From positions 806,001 through 870,000 of the forward strand of contig NZ_JAGYPH010000002.1 in assembly GCF_018343525.1 (NCBI RefSeq): a DNA stretch of 64,000 bases. The letters run 5' to 3'. The notes below the pieces were generated by a model. It was not told the origin of the DNA. It searched no databases and was given only the letters and a program-made list of their open reading frames with translations. Shown one piece after another: positions 17,172-25,350 of the stretch. The stretch's first letter is position 1, and each line of letters starts with the position of its first letter. This stretch comes from Lederbergia citrea. Lineage in GTDB: Bacteria; Bacillota; Bacilli; Bacillales; Bacillaceae_C. The translations under genes were made by a program, and so were the position numbers.

Positions 17172-17247
17172 AAATATGTTTCATTCCTTCCCGCTCAACT
17201 TATCTACCTACAAGTATGCACCTTTATAAGTGACGTGTCAGGCAATT

Positions 17248-17272
17248 TCATTCGACAAGTGACAGGCACCAC
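17248..17272. repeat. Dispersed element with core GTGACAGGCACC, copy 1
   Basis: TCATTCGACAAGTGACAGGCACCAC is shared, base for base, with copy 2 at 18831-18855. This copy lacks the closing TTGTCGAATG arm. It stands upstream of the VWA lipoprotein gene and copy 2 stands downstream, in the same orientation. Confidence 0.85.
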
Positions 17273-17413
17273 CAGGACCGGATAATTTTGTTTTTCATTG
17301 TAAGTATTTATCAATAAATAGTCATTCGGTCTCTTTCTGATAGAAGGCCAATTGGGCTATGATGGTGGGAAATGAAGCGATGAGAGTCGTATAACATGGA
17401 GGAGAATCCAGCT

Positions 17414-18811
17414 GTGAAAAAGGTTTTGTACGGAATTGTCATCTTGTCATTATTATTATTATTAACGGCTTGTTCGTCCAAAGAAAACAAACAGGCTGAA
17501 TCCAAACCAGTTGAATCGCAACCTGTTGAATCCGAACAAGCTGATGAAACTGAGGATGCAACAGAAGATAAATACATACCAAAAGAAATAAAGTATTATG
17601 AAATTGAAAATCCTGGTCGCGAGCTGACTTCACTAGAAAAAGAAATGTTGCGGTACCCAGGTATTTATAGCGGCGATCAATACGATGAAGCTAAGGTGAA
17701 TGAGGCGCTCGATCAATTACCTGATAACTTAACAAAGGAACAATATATGGATGAACTGCTTTATTTGCTTAATGAGGATTACCATGAAGACATGGAAACA
17801 TTAGTAAACTTTGATTCTACAGTTGAGGTAGATATTGCCAGGCCTGACGAAACAGTGAATGAGCCAACATTAAAAACCGCGCACTATGCTATTTTAATCG
17901 ACGCAAGTGGTAGCATGAACGCGAGTGTAGGCAATAAAACGAGAATGGAAGCAGCGAAAGCAGCTGTTATGGAATTTGCTAAACAGGTGCCAGAAAATGC
18001 AACCATTTCAATGCGCGTTTATGGTCATAAAGGGTCAGGTAGCGATGCAGATAAAAAATTGTCGTGCAGCAGTACAGAGAATTTTTATAATGGGAATTTT
18101 GATGATCAAAAATTTCAAAAATCGCTGGATAAAGTAAAGCCAGCTGGTTGGACTCCGATCGGTCTGGCTTTGGAAAGTGTAAAAGAAGATATACCGGAAA
18201 ATACCGATGATGTCATCGTATATGTTGTAAGTGATGGGATTGAAACGTGCGGTGGGGATCCAGTGAAGGCAGCGGAAGATTTAGTTGCTGCCGACATTGA
18301 AACGGTTGTTAATATTATTGGATTTGATGTCGATGATAATGAAGGACAAAAACTGTTAAAAGAGGTTGCTACTGCAGGTAAGGGAGAATTTACATATGTA
18401 AATTCTGAGCGTGACATGAAAAGATATATGAGAGCACAGTACGAAGAAATACAAAGAAAATGGCGCGAATGGAAAGAAGAAGGAAAGTCGAAAGCGCGGG
18501 AAATGAAAGAAGAAAAGAAAGCATTGGCAAGGAATACGAAGGAAAGCATGAAAGAAAAGAGCAGGCAGGAGAAAGAACGACTGAAAAGCGCTCAAAACTA
18601 CTTAAAGGAAAGATTTAAGGATTATGGCCACCCCGTATATGAAATGTTCTCCATGATTGTAGATTATTCGAATGCAAAGTGGACTTACGCTGTAGATGTT
18701 GGTAATCAGGCGTGGAGTGACAGTGTAGACAATGGCAACAAAGAGTGGTCAAACTATGTTGATGAAGGAAACAAGAAAATTAACGAAACAATCGAGAAGA
18801 AGAACAAATAG
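17414..18811 (+). CDS. VWA-domain lipoprotein
   Basis: 465 residues. The N terminus is a lipoprotein signal (VKKVLYGIVILSLLLLLTACSS, lipobox LTAC). An acidic spacer and a von Willebrand A domain (about residues 155-335) follow, with the metal-ion site DASGSMN, a threonine in GWTPIG and VVSDGIETCGG. A long, highly charged helix (about 340-395, KWREWKEEGKSKAREMKEEKK) and a tail repeating D-x-GN-x-x-W come last. It is anchored on the outer face of the membrane. I chose GTG 17414 because GGAGGAGA lies upstream; ATG 17396 overlaps that site. It resembles Bacillus YwmC/YwmD-type proteins. It is bracketed by copies of a dispersed repeat. Confidence 0.82.
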   Translation: MKKVLYGIVILSLLLLLTACSSKENKQAESKPVESQPVESEQADETEDATEDKYIPKEIKYYEIENPGRELTSLEKEMLRYPGIYSGDQYDEAKVNEALDQLPDNLTKEQYMDELLYLLNEDYHEDMETLVNFDSTVEVDIARPDETVNEPTLKTAHYAILIDASGSMNASVGNKTRMEAAKAAVMEFAKQVPENATISMRVYGHKGSGSDADKKLSCSSTENFYNGNFDDQKFQKSLDKVKPAGWTPIGLALESVKEDIPENTDDVIVYVVSDGIETCGGDPVKAAEDLVAADIETVVNIIGFDVDDNEGQKLLKEVATAGKGEFTYVNSERDMKRYMRAQYEEIQRKWREWKEEGKSKAREMKEEKKALARNTKESMKEKSRQEKERLKSAQNYLKERFKDYGHPVYEMFSMIVDYSNAKWTYAVDVGNQAWSDSVDNGNKEWSNYVDEGNKKINETIEKKNK

Positions 18812-18831
18812 GGCCAGAGACAGAAGATTTT

Positions 18832-18873
18832 CATTCGACAAGTGACAGGCACCACTCGGATTTTGTCGAATGC
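18832..18873. repeat. Dispersed element copy 2, with terminal inverted repeat
   Basis: The element runs from CATTCGACAA to TTGTCGAATG, a perfect 10-bp terminal inverted repeat around the core GTGACAGGCACC. It is the most complete copy in the window and is small enough to be a degenerate MITE-like or structured intergenic element. Confidence 0.8.
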
Positions 18874-18884
18874 ACCTCAAAGGC

Positions 18885-18924
18885 AAAAGGTCAGTTTCTA
18901 TGTAAATAGAAGCTGGCCTTTTCA
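18885..18924 (+). terminator. Terminator after the VWA lipoprotein gene
   Basis: AAAAGGTCAGTTTCTA pairs with TAGAAGCTGGCCTTTT (one G-U), followed by TTC. Confidence 0.75.
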
Positions 18925-19006
18925 ATGCTTTGATGATTAAAGTAATTACATAATCCTACGCACAATTGAGAAAAATAAGCGCAACACCAAAGCGGGAGAT
19001 GACGAA

Positions 19007-19750
19007 ATGCAAAGAAATATTATATTGATCATGCTTATTGCACTTTTTTCTCTTTTTCCCAATTCTGTTTTAGGAGCTGGAACCGCTGAAACGCTACTGG
19101 AATACCATAATGATGTGACAGGTGATGGCAAACCGGAAAAAATAACTTTGTTTGGTATTCCGTTTGAGAGTAACACTGCTTTTTATAAAGATGTGTGGGT
19201 GGTAATTGAAATGAAAGGAGGCAAAGCAATTAGGATTAATTATGAAGGCGGCTATGAACCCAAACTTGATTTTGCCGACCTAAATCATGATGGAGTAGAT
19301 GATATCCTTTATTCTAGCGCTACAGGCGGAAGCGGTGGATTGTATAACTATGCTTTGCATACCGTGAAAAATTCAAAGTTGCTTGAAATCCCACTGCCAA
19401 CTCCGCTGCAAATCGAAGGCGTATTTCAAAATGGTTTTAAAGCTGTCATTGATATCCCGGGGATAAATAAGCCGATAACACTGGATCTTAGCGGCCGAAA
19501 AGCAGACTATCTTCGATTAGGATTATATCAAAAAAATGGTATATTGAACGAGCCTACAGAGCTAATGATCGATCCCATTGCCTTCTTCGAAATCGTTAAA
19601 ATGAAAAATAATAAAGGCTTTGGACTAAAGGGCTATCGGCAAATTAGCGGAGCCTACCATGCGGACGGGCTTGGAACCGTTGAAGTACTCTGGTACTACC
19701 AAAACGGAAAATGGAATCCTGTGAATGTCCAATGGAAAATCGGGCGGTGA
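19007..19750 (+). CDS. Secreted protein with FG-GAP/VCBS-like calcium loops
   Basis: 247 residues with a Sec signal peptide (about residues 1-22, LIALFSLFPNSVLG). Two Asp-rich loops, DVTGDGKPEKI and DLNHDGVDDIL, look like the DxDxDG calcium loops of FG-GAP/VCBS repeats. The rest is beta-rich. It is exported, probably to the cell surface or the medium. The final codons and the stop TGA lie inside copy 3 of the dispersed element, so the element sets the C terminus (KIGR). I do not recognise a named family. Confidence 0.7.
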   Translation: MQRNIILIMLIALFSLFPNSVLGAGTAETLLEYHNDVTGDGKPEKITLFGIPFESNTAFYKDVWVVIEMKGGKAIRINYEGGYEPKLDFADLNHDGVDDILYSSATGGSGGLYNYALHTVKNSKLLEIPLPTPLQIEGVFQNGFKAVIDIPGINKPITLDLSGRKADYLRLGLYQKNGILNEPTELMIDPIAFFEIVKMKNNKGFGLKGYRQISGAYHADGLGTVEVLWYYQNGKWNPVNVQWKIGR

Positions 19751-19776
19751 CAGGCACCGCCCGAATTTTGTCGAAT
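19741..19776. repeat. Dispersed element copy 3 (hairpin form)
   Basis: CGGGCGGTG pairs with CACCGCCCG around the loop ACAGG, then AATTTTGTCGAAT follows. All 36 bases are identical to copy 4 at 37981-38016. It supplies the stop codon of the preceding gene. Confidence 0.9.
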
Positions 19777-19781
19777 AGAAA

Positions 19782-19812
19782 AACCCGTTGGGAAAGAATT
19801 TCTCAACGGGTG
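19782..19812 (-). terminator. Terminator of the aldo/keto reductase operon
   Basis: ACCCGTTGGGA pairs with TCTCAACGGGT; on the minus strand the stem is followed by a T-run (from GAAAAA on the plus strand). Confidence 0.75.
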
Positions 19813-19824
19813 CTTCCGCTTTTC

Positions 19825-20757
19825 TTATTTTGTGCGAAGGTCAAGCCATTTGATTTCTTCTTCAGATAGGACGATGTTTGCAGCTTCTCGGCAAGATACC
19901 ATTTCTTTATGGTTTTGTGGTCCGATGATTGCTGCAGCTGGGAATGATTGGTTTAGCACGTAGGCTAAGCTGATTTGGATTGTTTCAACGCCTTTTTCTT
20001 TTGCCAATTGCTCAGCTCTGCGGTAGCGCTCCCAGTTATCGTCATTATAGAATACGCGTACCAAGTCCTCGTTAGAGCGGTCTTCAGGAGTGAAACGACC
20101 TGTGAAGAATCCGCGAGCTTGTGAAGACCATGAGAATAGCGGCATATTATTTTTTTCATGCCAAGCTAGCATCGGGTCGTCTACTGATACACATCCTGCC
20201 CAGTAAGGCTCTTGTGCTTTTGCCAAGCTTAAGTTCGGGCTGCTGAAAGAAAATCCGATTAAGCCGTTTTTCGCAGCATAATCATTGGCTTCTTGAAGTC
20301 GCTCAATTGACCAGTTAGAACCTCCAAATGCACCGATGCGTCCTGCTTCTACATGTGCATTTAAGATTTCCAGGATTTCTCCTACTGGAACATTTGGATC
20401 GTCACGGTGAAGCGCGTACAATTCAACATAGTCTGTACGAAGTCTTTCTAAGCTGATATTCAGCTCTTCATCGATCGCAGCTTTGCTTACGCGTGACCCG
20501 TGCTGATTAGGATGCGCTCCTTTTGTTAAAAGAATAACGTCGTCGCGGCGGTTGTTTTCTTCCATCCAGATGCCGATCGCCTCTTCACTTTTTCCACCAG
20601 CATAGATGAATGCGGTGTCAATTGTATTACCGCCAATTTCGATAAAATTGTTTAGCACATCTGTTACTTTATCGATTATTTCTGGTGTAAAGTAATCGGA
20701 TCCCATGACTAGGCTTGAAATGGATTTTTCTACGTTATTAACGCGAATGCTTTTCAT
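19825..20757 (-). CDS. Aldo/keto reductase
   Basis: 310-residue NADPH-dependent TIM-barrel reductase. The catalytic tetrad is visible: Asp in DTAFIYAGG, Tyr in the same motif, Lys in LLTKGAHP and His in YALHRDD. The cofactor region near IIGPQNHKEM is also present. It is the second gene of a two-gene minus-strand operon; the gene upstream is a Gfo/Idh/MocA dehydrogenase 15 bases away. That pairing suggests sugar or polyol oxidoreduction. Confidence 0.92.
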   Translation of the reverse strand: MKSIRVNNVEKSISSLVMGSDYFTPEIIDKVTDVLNNFIEIGGNTIDTAFIYAGGKSEEAIGIWMEENNRRDDVILLTKGAHPNQHGSRVSKAAIDEELNISLERLRTDYVELYALHRDDPNVPVGEILEILNAHVEAGRIGAFGGSNWSIERLQEANDYAAKNGLIGFSFSSPNLSLAKAQEPYWAGCVSVDDPMLAWHEKNNMPLFSWSSQARGFFTGRFTPEDRSNEDLVRVFYNDDNWERYRRAEQLAKEKGVETIQISLAYVLNQSFPAAAIIGPQNHKEMVSCREAANIVLSEEEIKWLDLRTK

Positions 20758-20772
20758 ATTTCCCCAACTCCC

Positions 20773-21765
20773 TTAATTAATAGTAACTCTTTCTCTTTTC
20801 TCAGCAGAATCAAGTGTTGCTTTTACCGCTTTCATATTTTTAATGATGTCTTCAAACGGGAATCTAATCGGCTTGCCGTCGAGAACGCTTTCTGCAAAAC
20901 TATCAGCTTGTAATGCGTATTGATTAATATTTTCCTCTTTAATTGTTTCCGTTTGTCCGCCTTTAATGATGTCGTAGGATTGATCGCCAAGGAATGCGTT
21001 TTCCAAAACAATTCTACCGTCTGAACCGAGAACCTCTAGTGTATTGCGGAATTCAGCCCACATCGCACAGTCAAACGTTAATGCTACACCATTTGAAAAT
21101 TCCATCAGTCCAGAAGCCATCATATCAACATCACCATGCTCTGGAGAGAAGAAGGCATGAGCTGTAACGGCAGTCGGCTCTTCATCTAGTAATAATCTTG
21201 CCGCGCTGATCGGATAAACACCTACATCATATATGGAACCGCCGCCCCATTCCTTTGTATAGCGGATGTTACCGTGATTGGCAGCACCATTGAAAGTAAA
21301 TACGCTGTGAATCCCGCGCACTTCGCCAATTTCCCCATTTTTAATGCGATTTCTAATATCTTCATATCTTTGTTGATGGCGATACATGAAAGCCTCAGCA
21401 AGAACTACGCCTGCTTTATCGCATGCATCTACCATTTCTTTTGCTTCTTCTTCATCAAGTGCGATTGGTTTTTCACATAAAATATGCTTTCCTGCTTCAG
21501 CAGCTTTAATTGTCCATTCCTTATGTAAGTGGTTCGGAAGGGGAATGTAAACGGCGTCAATTTCAGGGTCGTTTAATAACTCTTCATAGCTTCCATATGC
21601 CTTTGGAATCCCTAATTCATCTGCAAATTTCTGTGCATTTTCTAAAGAACGGCTTGCTACAGCAGCAACGACATTGCGCTTCGACTCCTGAATTCCAGGA
21701 ATAGTAGAGCGCTTACCAATGCTTGCTGTACTCATAATCCCCCAGCGAACTTTTTTCTCTGTCAT
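20773..21765 (-). CDS. Gfo/Idh/MocA family oxidoreductase
   Basis: 330 residues. The N-terminal Rossmann motif is GIMSTASIGKRSTIPG, and the conserved EKPIALDEEEAKEMVDACDKAGV and EAFMYRHQQRYEDIRN follow. It belongs with NAD(P)-dependent sugar dehydrogenases such as glucose-fructose oxidoreductase and inositol dehydrogenase. The start at 21765 (MTEKKVRWG) has AGGAGGAG upstream; a longer frame to a GTG at 21939 adds an unrelated hydrophobic stretch and has no ribosome site. It is the first gene of an operon with the aldo/keto reductase. Confidence 0.92.
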   Translation of the reverse strand: MTEKKVRWGIMSTASIGKRSTIPGIQESKRNVVAAVASRSLENAQKFADELGIPKAYGSYEELLNDPEIDAVYIPLPNHLHKEWTIKAAEAGKHILCEKPIALDEEEAKEMVDACDKAGVVLAEAFMYRHQQRYEDIRNRIKNGEIGEVRGIHSVFTFNGAANHGNIRYTKEWGGGSIYDVGVYPISAARLLLDEEPTAVTAHAFFSPEHGDVDMMASGLMEFSNGVALTFDCAMWAEFRNTLEVLGSDGRIVLENAFLGDQSYDIIKGGQTETIKEENINQYALQADSFAESVLDGKPIRFPFEDIIKNMKAVKATLDSAEKRERVTIN

Positions 21766-21978
21766 CTTTAATCTCCTCCTCATACTAAAATAGTATAGCA
21801 TCAGACTCGAAAAAAAACAGTTTATAATATTCAGGATTAATACACTAATTTTGTCGAAAAATCTGCTGACTATTTTCCAAAAGTATGCGCAAAACCCAAA
21901 TTGTGGCAGTTTGGTGAAACAACGGAAAAGCGGTTGCACTTGGATGATAATCGTAGTATATTAATAGTGAAAAGAGAA

Positions 21979-21994
21979 TGTGAAATGATTCACA
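21979..21994. promoter_or_regulatory. Rex-like box 1 upstream of doxX
   Basis: ATGTGAA-ATGA-TTCACAA matches the Rex (redox-sensing repressor) consensus TTGTGAA-N4-TTCACAA at 13 of 14 positions. It also fits Fnr/CRP (TGTGA-N6-TCACA), so the regulator is not certain. Confidence 0.55.
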
Positions 21995-22048
21995 ACCGAT
22001 ACAGCAAATTGACTAAGAAATTATCAATTAAATTTTTTTACAAAATCA

Positions 22049-22064
22049 TGTGAATAATTTCACA
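22049..22064. promoter_or_regulatory. Rex-like box 2 upstream of doxX
   Basis: ATGTGAA-TAAT-TTCACAA, again 13 of 14 matches to the Rex consensus, 70 bases after box 1 and about 30 bases before the gene start. In this position a bound repressor would block elongation or the ribosome region. Confidence 0.55.
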
Positions 22065-22092
22065 AACTCCCAAAAATAAAGGAGTGAGAAAG

Positions 22093-22611
22093 ATGAGACA
22101 GTTATTTGAAGGAAAAATCGCAGCAGGCATTTGGGCAGTGTTAAGGATATGGCTGGGGGTACAGTGGCTACAGGCGGGTTGGCATAAAGTTATAGGGGAA
22201 TTTGATGCAACCGGATTTTTACACGGAGCAATTGCAAAAGCTGGTGGAGAAGCACCAATGGTCCAAGGATGGTATGCCGCATTTCTAGAAAACGTTGCAT
22301 TGCCAAATGCAAAACTCTTTAACATTTTGATTCCATGGGGTGAGTTACTCGTTGGAATTGGCTTGATCGTTGGAGCACTCACAATTCCTGCACTCATTGC
22401 AGGTGGAGTAATGAATCTAAACTTCCTCTGGGCAGGAACAATCAGCACTAACCCAACACTTCTACTAGCAGCAGTTGTCTTATTATTCGCTTGGAAAGGT
22501 GCAACGTACTGGGGAGCTGATCGCTTCTTAACACCTGCAATAAAAAGAATGTACATCAATCGCAAAAACAATAAAAAAATAGGACCTACAGCAGTAGAAC
22601 AGCACGCATAA
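22093..22611 (+). CDS. DoxX-family membrane protein
   Basis: 172 residues with four hydrophobic segments and the DoxX features LRIWLGVQWLQAGWHKVIG at the N terminus and PWGELLVGIGLIVGALTIPALIAG in the middle. DoxX proteins are linked to redox and terminal-oxidase functions. The ATG at 22093 has AAAGGAG upstream; an in-frame GTG at 22084 overlaps that site. Two Rex/Fnr-type palindromes upstream suggest control by NADH/NAD+ ratio or oxygen. A hairpin (22630-22672) may terminate it. Confidence 0.85.
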   Translation: MRQLFEGKIAAGIWAVLRIWLGVQWLQAGWHKVIGEFDATGFLHGAIAKAGGEAPMVQGWYAAFLENVALPNAKLFNILIPWGELLVGIGLIVGALTIPALIAGGVMNLNFLWAGTISTNPTLLLAAVVLLFAWKGATYWGADRFLTPAIKRMYINRKNNKKIGPTAVEQHA

Positions 22612-22629
22612 GTTTAAAGTATAAGAAGG

Positions 22630-22672
22630 AGCCATCCTCAGCGCATTTCAAGTGCGGGGATGGTGTTTTTGA
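22630..22672 (+). terminator. Terminator after doxX
   Basis: CCATCC pairs with GGATGG, enclosing a GCGCA/TGCG helix, followed by TGTTTTT. Confidence 0.7.
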
Positions 22673-22700
22673 TGTTGCGAACTGTATTTTAAAAAGGCAC

Positions 22701-22727
22701 TAAAAATACCGATGTTTTTGTCGATAA
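22701..22727 (+). promoter_or_regulatory. Sigma-D promoter of the GGDEF-EAL gene
   Basis: TAAA at 22701-22704, exactly 15 bases, then GTCGATAA at 22720-22727 (consensus GCCGATAA, one mismatch). It lies about 32 bases before the start codon. This would put a c-di-GMP enzyme in the motility sigma regulon. Confidence 0.75.
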
Positions 22728-22758
22728 AAAGAGTAATACGACACAAGGATGTGGGTAA

Positions 22759-24345
22759 ATGGAACAGGGGCATGCATCATGTATATTGCTCTATAACAAG
22801 GATAATCAGGCATTTGCTCCGATCAGTGATCGCTGCGGAATGCTCAAAACGCACCAGCATGCTATAGCCGCTCACTTGAAAAATAGACAACTTGAAAGTG
22901 AAGAGGCATTTCAAATAATGATTGATGATAGCCGTTTTAATGTAACAGTGGCTCCTTTTCGAAGTGGGGAAATTCTATGTGTCATTTTTCCTGCCCTAAT
23001 TGAACAGCTTGATCGTATCGAGGTTGAAGAGAAAATTCGACAGCTTGCCTATGTTGACACCTTAACAGGGCTCTCTAATCAGCATTCTTTTCTTGAACAG
23101 GTAAACAAGAAGATGACAGAAATGAAATCTGGGGAAAAGAGCTTAATGGTCTATTTAAAGCTCGATCAATTTAATAGTATTCAAGATGTTCTTGGATACT
23201 GCAGTGGGGATGAAGTGATCGCGATTACGGCTAAACGCCTAAATAAATTATTTCTAGATAGCGGTATTGTAGCGCGGATTGGCTTTGATCATTTTGCGTT
23301 TTTCCTACCAGCAAACTCGGATGGTAAGCCTTCATTCGTGAATATGGATGAAATATCCAGAAGTCTCCATTCCCCTATGATTATTCAAGACCAAGATGTA
23401 TATATCACATGCAGCTATGGTGTAAGTGTGTATCCCGACCATGCTAATGATGCGAAGAAATGCATCCAGATGGCACAAATTGCTTTAAATGCCGGCAGGA
23501 AACATAATGCAAGGAATGTAAAAGCCTACTTTACAAAAGATATGTTTCATGTAATGGAAGATGACTTACTTGGCGAAATGAATTTGCGCAAAGGACTGGA
23601 TTTAAAAGAATTCGAGCTGTATTATCAGCCAAAAGTAGACTGTTCTTCTGGAAAAATTATCGGTTTTGAAGCGTTAATTAGATGGAATCATCCGGAACGG
23701 GGCATAATTCCTCCGATAGAATTTATTAATTTGGCCGAATCAACAGGGCTGATTTTGCCGATTGGAGAATGGGTAATTCAGCAAGCGTTTATATTGCTGG
23801 AAAAATGGCGGCGTATTGAAGAGAGCGATTTAACACTTTCAATTAATATTTCACCTAGACATTTTCTGCATCCAAAGTTAATAAAATATTTAAAGGAATG
23901 TTTGGCGAAATATGAGATCAATCCAAACCAACTCGTTATTGAAATTACCGAAAATGTAGCAATGGAAGATTTTGATTCTGTAAAGAAGCGAATTTTCGAA
24001 TTGAAGGAGCTTGGATTTTCTGTAAGTATTGACGATTTTGGAACTGGCTTTTCTGCTTTTCTTTATTTGCAGCATTTTCCTATCCAGGAAATTAAAATCG
24101 ACCGCAGATTTATCCGTGATATCACAAATAACGATAAAAGCTTTGGCATTGCAAAAACGATTATCGACCTTGCGAAAATGCTCAAGCTAAATGTTGTTAG
24201 TGAAGGTGTTGAAACAGCTGAGCAGTGGGAAGTATTGAAAAAACTTGGGTGTCCTCAGTTGCAAGGCTTTTATTTTTCCAAGCCGATGCCGCGTGGAAAT
24301 ATTCAAGGTTGGCTTAGTAAATATCAGGAAGAAATCGAGTCTTAA
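22759..24345 (+). CDS. GGDEF-EAL c-di-GMP protein, likely phosphodiesterase
   Basis: 528 residues. An uncharacterised N-terminal region (about 1-95) leads into a GGDEF domain (about 95-260) whose active site is degenerate: SGDEV replaces GGDEF, so cyclase activity is doubtful. The EAL domain (about 272-520) keeps the catalytic pattern: FEALIRW, SINISPRH, EITENV, DDFGTGFS, IKIDRRFI, SEGVET and LQGFYFSKPM. It probably breaks down c-di-GMP and thereby favours motility. It has no membrane segment. A sigma-D promoter and a downstream terminator define it as a single-gene unit. Confidence 0.93.
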   Translation: MEQGHASCILLYNKDNQAFAPISDRCGMLKTHQHAIAAHLKNRQLESEEAFQIMIDDSRFNVTVAPFRSGEILCVIFPALIEQLDRIEVEEKIRQLAYVDTLTGLSNQHSFLEQVNKKMTEMKSGEKSLMVYLKLDQFNSIQDVLGYCSGDEVIAITAKRLNKLFLDSGIVARIGFDHFAFFLPANSDGKPSFVNMDEISRSLHSPMIIQDQDVYITCSYGVSVYPDHANDAKKCIQMAQIALNAGRKHNARNVKAYFTKDMFHVMEDDLLGEMNLRKGLDLKEFELYYQPKVDCSSGKIIGFEALIRWNHPERGIIPPIEFINLAESTGLILPIGEWVIQQAFILLEKWRRIEESDLTLSINISPRHFLHPKLIKYLKECLAKYEINPNQLVIEITENVAMEDFDSVKKRIFELKELGFSVSIDDFGTGFSAFLYLQHFPIQEIKIDRRFIRDITNNDKSFGIAKTIIDLAKMLKLNVVSEGVETAEQWEVLKKLGCPQLQGFYFSKPMPRGNIQGWLSKYQEEIES

Positions 24346-24378
24346 CGATAAACTGCTGAAAAAAGTGGCGTACATAAG

Positions 24379-24422
24379 AAAAACCGCCTATCACGAAATT
24401 ACCGTGTAAGGCGGTTTTATTT
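24379..24422. terminator. Bidirectional terminator between the EAL gene and a small minus-strand gene
   Basis: AAAACCGCCT pairs with AGGCGGTTTT, with inner CACG/CGTG, followed by ATTTTTATTT. Confidence 0.9.
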
Positions 24423-24545
24423 TTATTTATTTCTTTTCGAGCCCAACTCTTTAAATTGATCCATGAGCTTATTTCGAGATTTTTCGTTTCTTAGAAGGTA
24501 AGCTGCGCCAAGGGCAAGGGACGTTAATAAAGCTTTATTTTTCAT
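24423..24545 (-). CDS. Small basic protein of 40 residues
   Basis: A 40-residue protein starting MKNKALLTSLALGAAYLLRN and ending in a charged tail with KSRNKLMDQFKELGSKRNK. The first 18 residues are hydrophobic enough for one membrane segment. A clear AAGGAG ribosome site lies 8 bases upstream of ATG, and a shared terminator follows. Similar short proteins with this N terminus occur widely in Bacillaceae, often annotated as hypothetical. I cannot assign a function. Confidence 0.7.
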   Translation of the reverse strand: MKNKALLTSLALGAAYLLRNEKSRNKLMDQFKELGSKRNK

Positions 24546-24713
24546 GTTGGTACTCTCCTTTTTGATTGAATTTCTTCTATCTACTTATTCCCTAATTACA
24601 AATAGAATAAACGGAGGGGAATTTATGTAAGCTTTTAAATCGTTCTGGTTTTGTTGTAGGAAGGTCTGAAACCTGCATTCGACAACCTGAGGAATTTCCC
24701 GGGAAATTTCGAT

Positions 24714-24753
24714 AAAAATAGACCAGACAAAAAACTCTGTCTGGTCTATTTTT
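24714..24753. terminator. Bidirectional terminator downstream of the GF-rich protein gene
   Basis: AAAAATAGACCAGACA pairs perfectly with TGTCTGGTCTATTTTT. It ends the minus-strand GF-rich gene. A 16-bp perfect palindrome, AATTTCCCGGGAAATT, lies just before it (near 24693-24708). Confidence 0.92.
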
Positions 24754-24754
24754 A

Positions 24755-25075
24755 TTAATAATACGGATAATACGGGTAATACGGATATGGAGGATACGGG
24801 TACGGATAACCATATCCATATCCAAAGCCAGGCCCTGCGAGCAGAGCACCTGCAGCAAGCCCACCTAAGAATGGTAGACCAAAGCCGAATCCGAATGGTC
24901 TTCCAAATCCAAACCCGAATGGTCTTCCAAATCCAAATCCAAACGGTCTCCCAAACCCAAACGGCCGGCCAAACCCAAACGGTCTTCCAAATCCAAACGG
25001 GCGCCCGAATATTCTTTCGTCTTGCTGTTCCATTGGAACATGCTGGCCAAAGTCATGCATTGTATATTGATCCAC
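24755..25075 (-). CDS. Gly/Phe/Arg-Pro repeat protein with a Tyr/Pro tail
   Basis: 106 residues. A hydrophilic head (MDQYTMHDFGQHVPMEQQ) leads into at least six tandem units of GRPFGF (about residues 24-70). A glycine/alanine linker (LGGLAAGALLAG) and a tail of GYGYGYPYPYPPYPYYPYY follow. Low-complexity Gly/Tyr-rich proteins of this kind are typical of Bacillus spore coat or crust proteins, but I see no diagnostic motif. It starts with GTG and has AGGGGGATG upstream. The DNA repeat is imperfect at codon third positions, so the repeats are under protein-level selection or old. Confidence 0.65.
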   Translation of the reverse strand: MDQYTMHDFGQHVPMEQQDERIFGRPFGFGRPFGFGRPFGFGRPFGFGFGRPFGFGFGRPFGFGFGLPFLGGLAAGALLAGPGFGYGYGYPYPYPPYPYYPYYPYY

Positions 25076-25186
25076 GTGACATCCCCCTCATATATTTCTT
25101 GCTGTGCTTCACTCCATCATATGCACTATATATGGGATTTGAGCGCTTGGGACAGCTATTTGGGCGGATGTCCAATGCATAGAAAA

Positions 25187-25218
25187 GAGACTGGCTTAAC
25201 ATTCCTTAAGTCAGTCTC
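25187..25218. terminator. Hairpin in the gap before the TPR protein gene
   Basis: GAGACTGGCTTAA pairs with TTAAGTCAGTCTC (one G-U). No strong T-run follows, so it may be a weak or minus-strand terminator. No gene is visible between 25076 and 25350. Confidence 0.45.
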
Positions 25219-25350
25219 ATTAGTACTCCACAAACACCACTTCGTCCTATGAGCAAACCACTTCTCGATGATTAAGTGTTTAATGGAGTTATAATATTCC
25301 TATACCCGTTTTAACAATTGGTAAACATATTGACGAATGAGAGGAATTGT

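Noticed and set aside
24787..25182. Plus-strand frame opposite the GRPFGF gene
   Set aside because: Shadow of the repeat gene on the other strand; no ribosome site.
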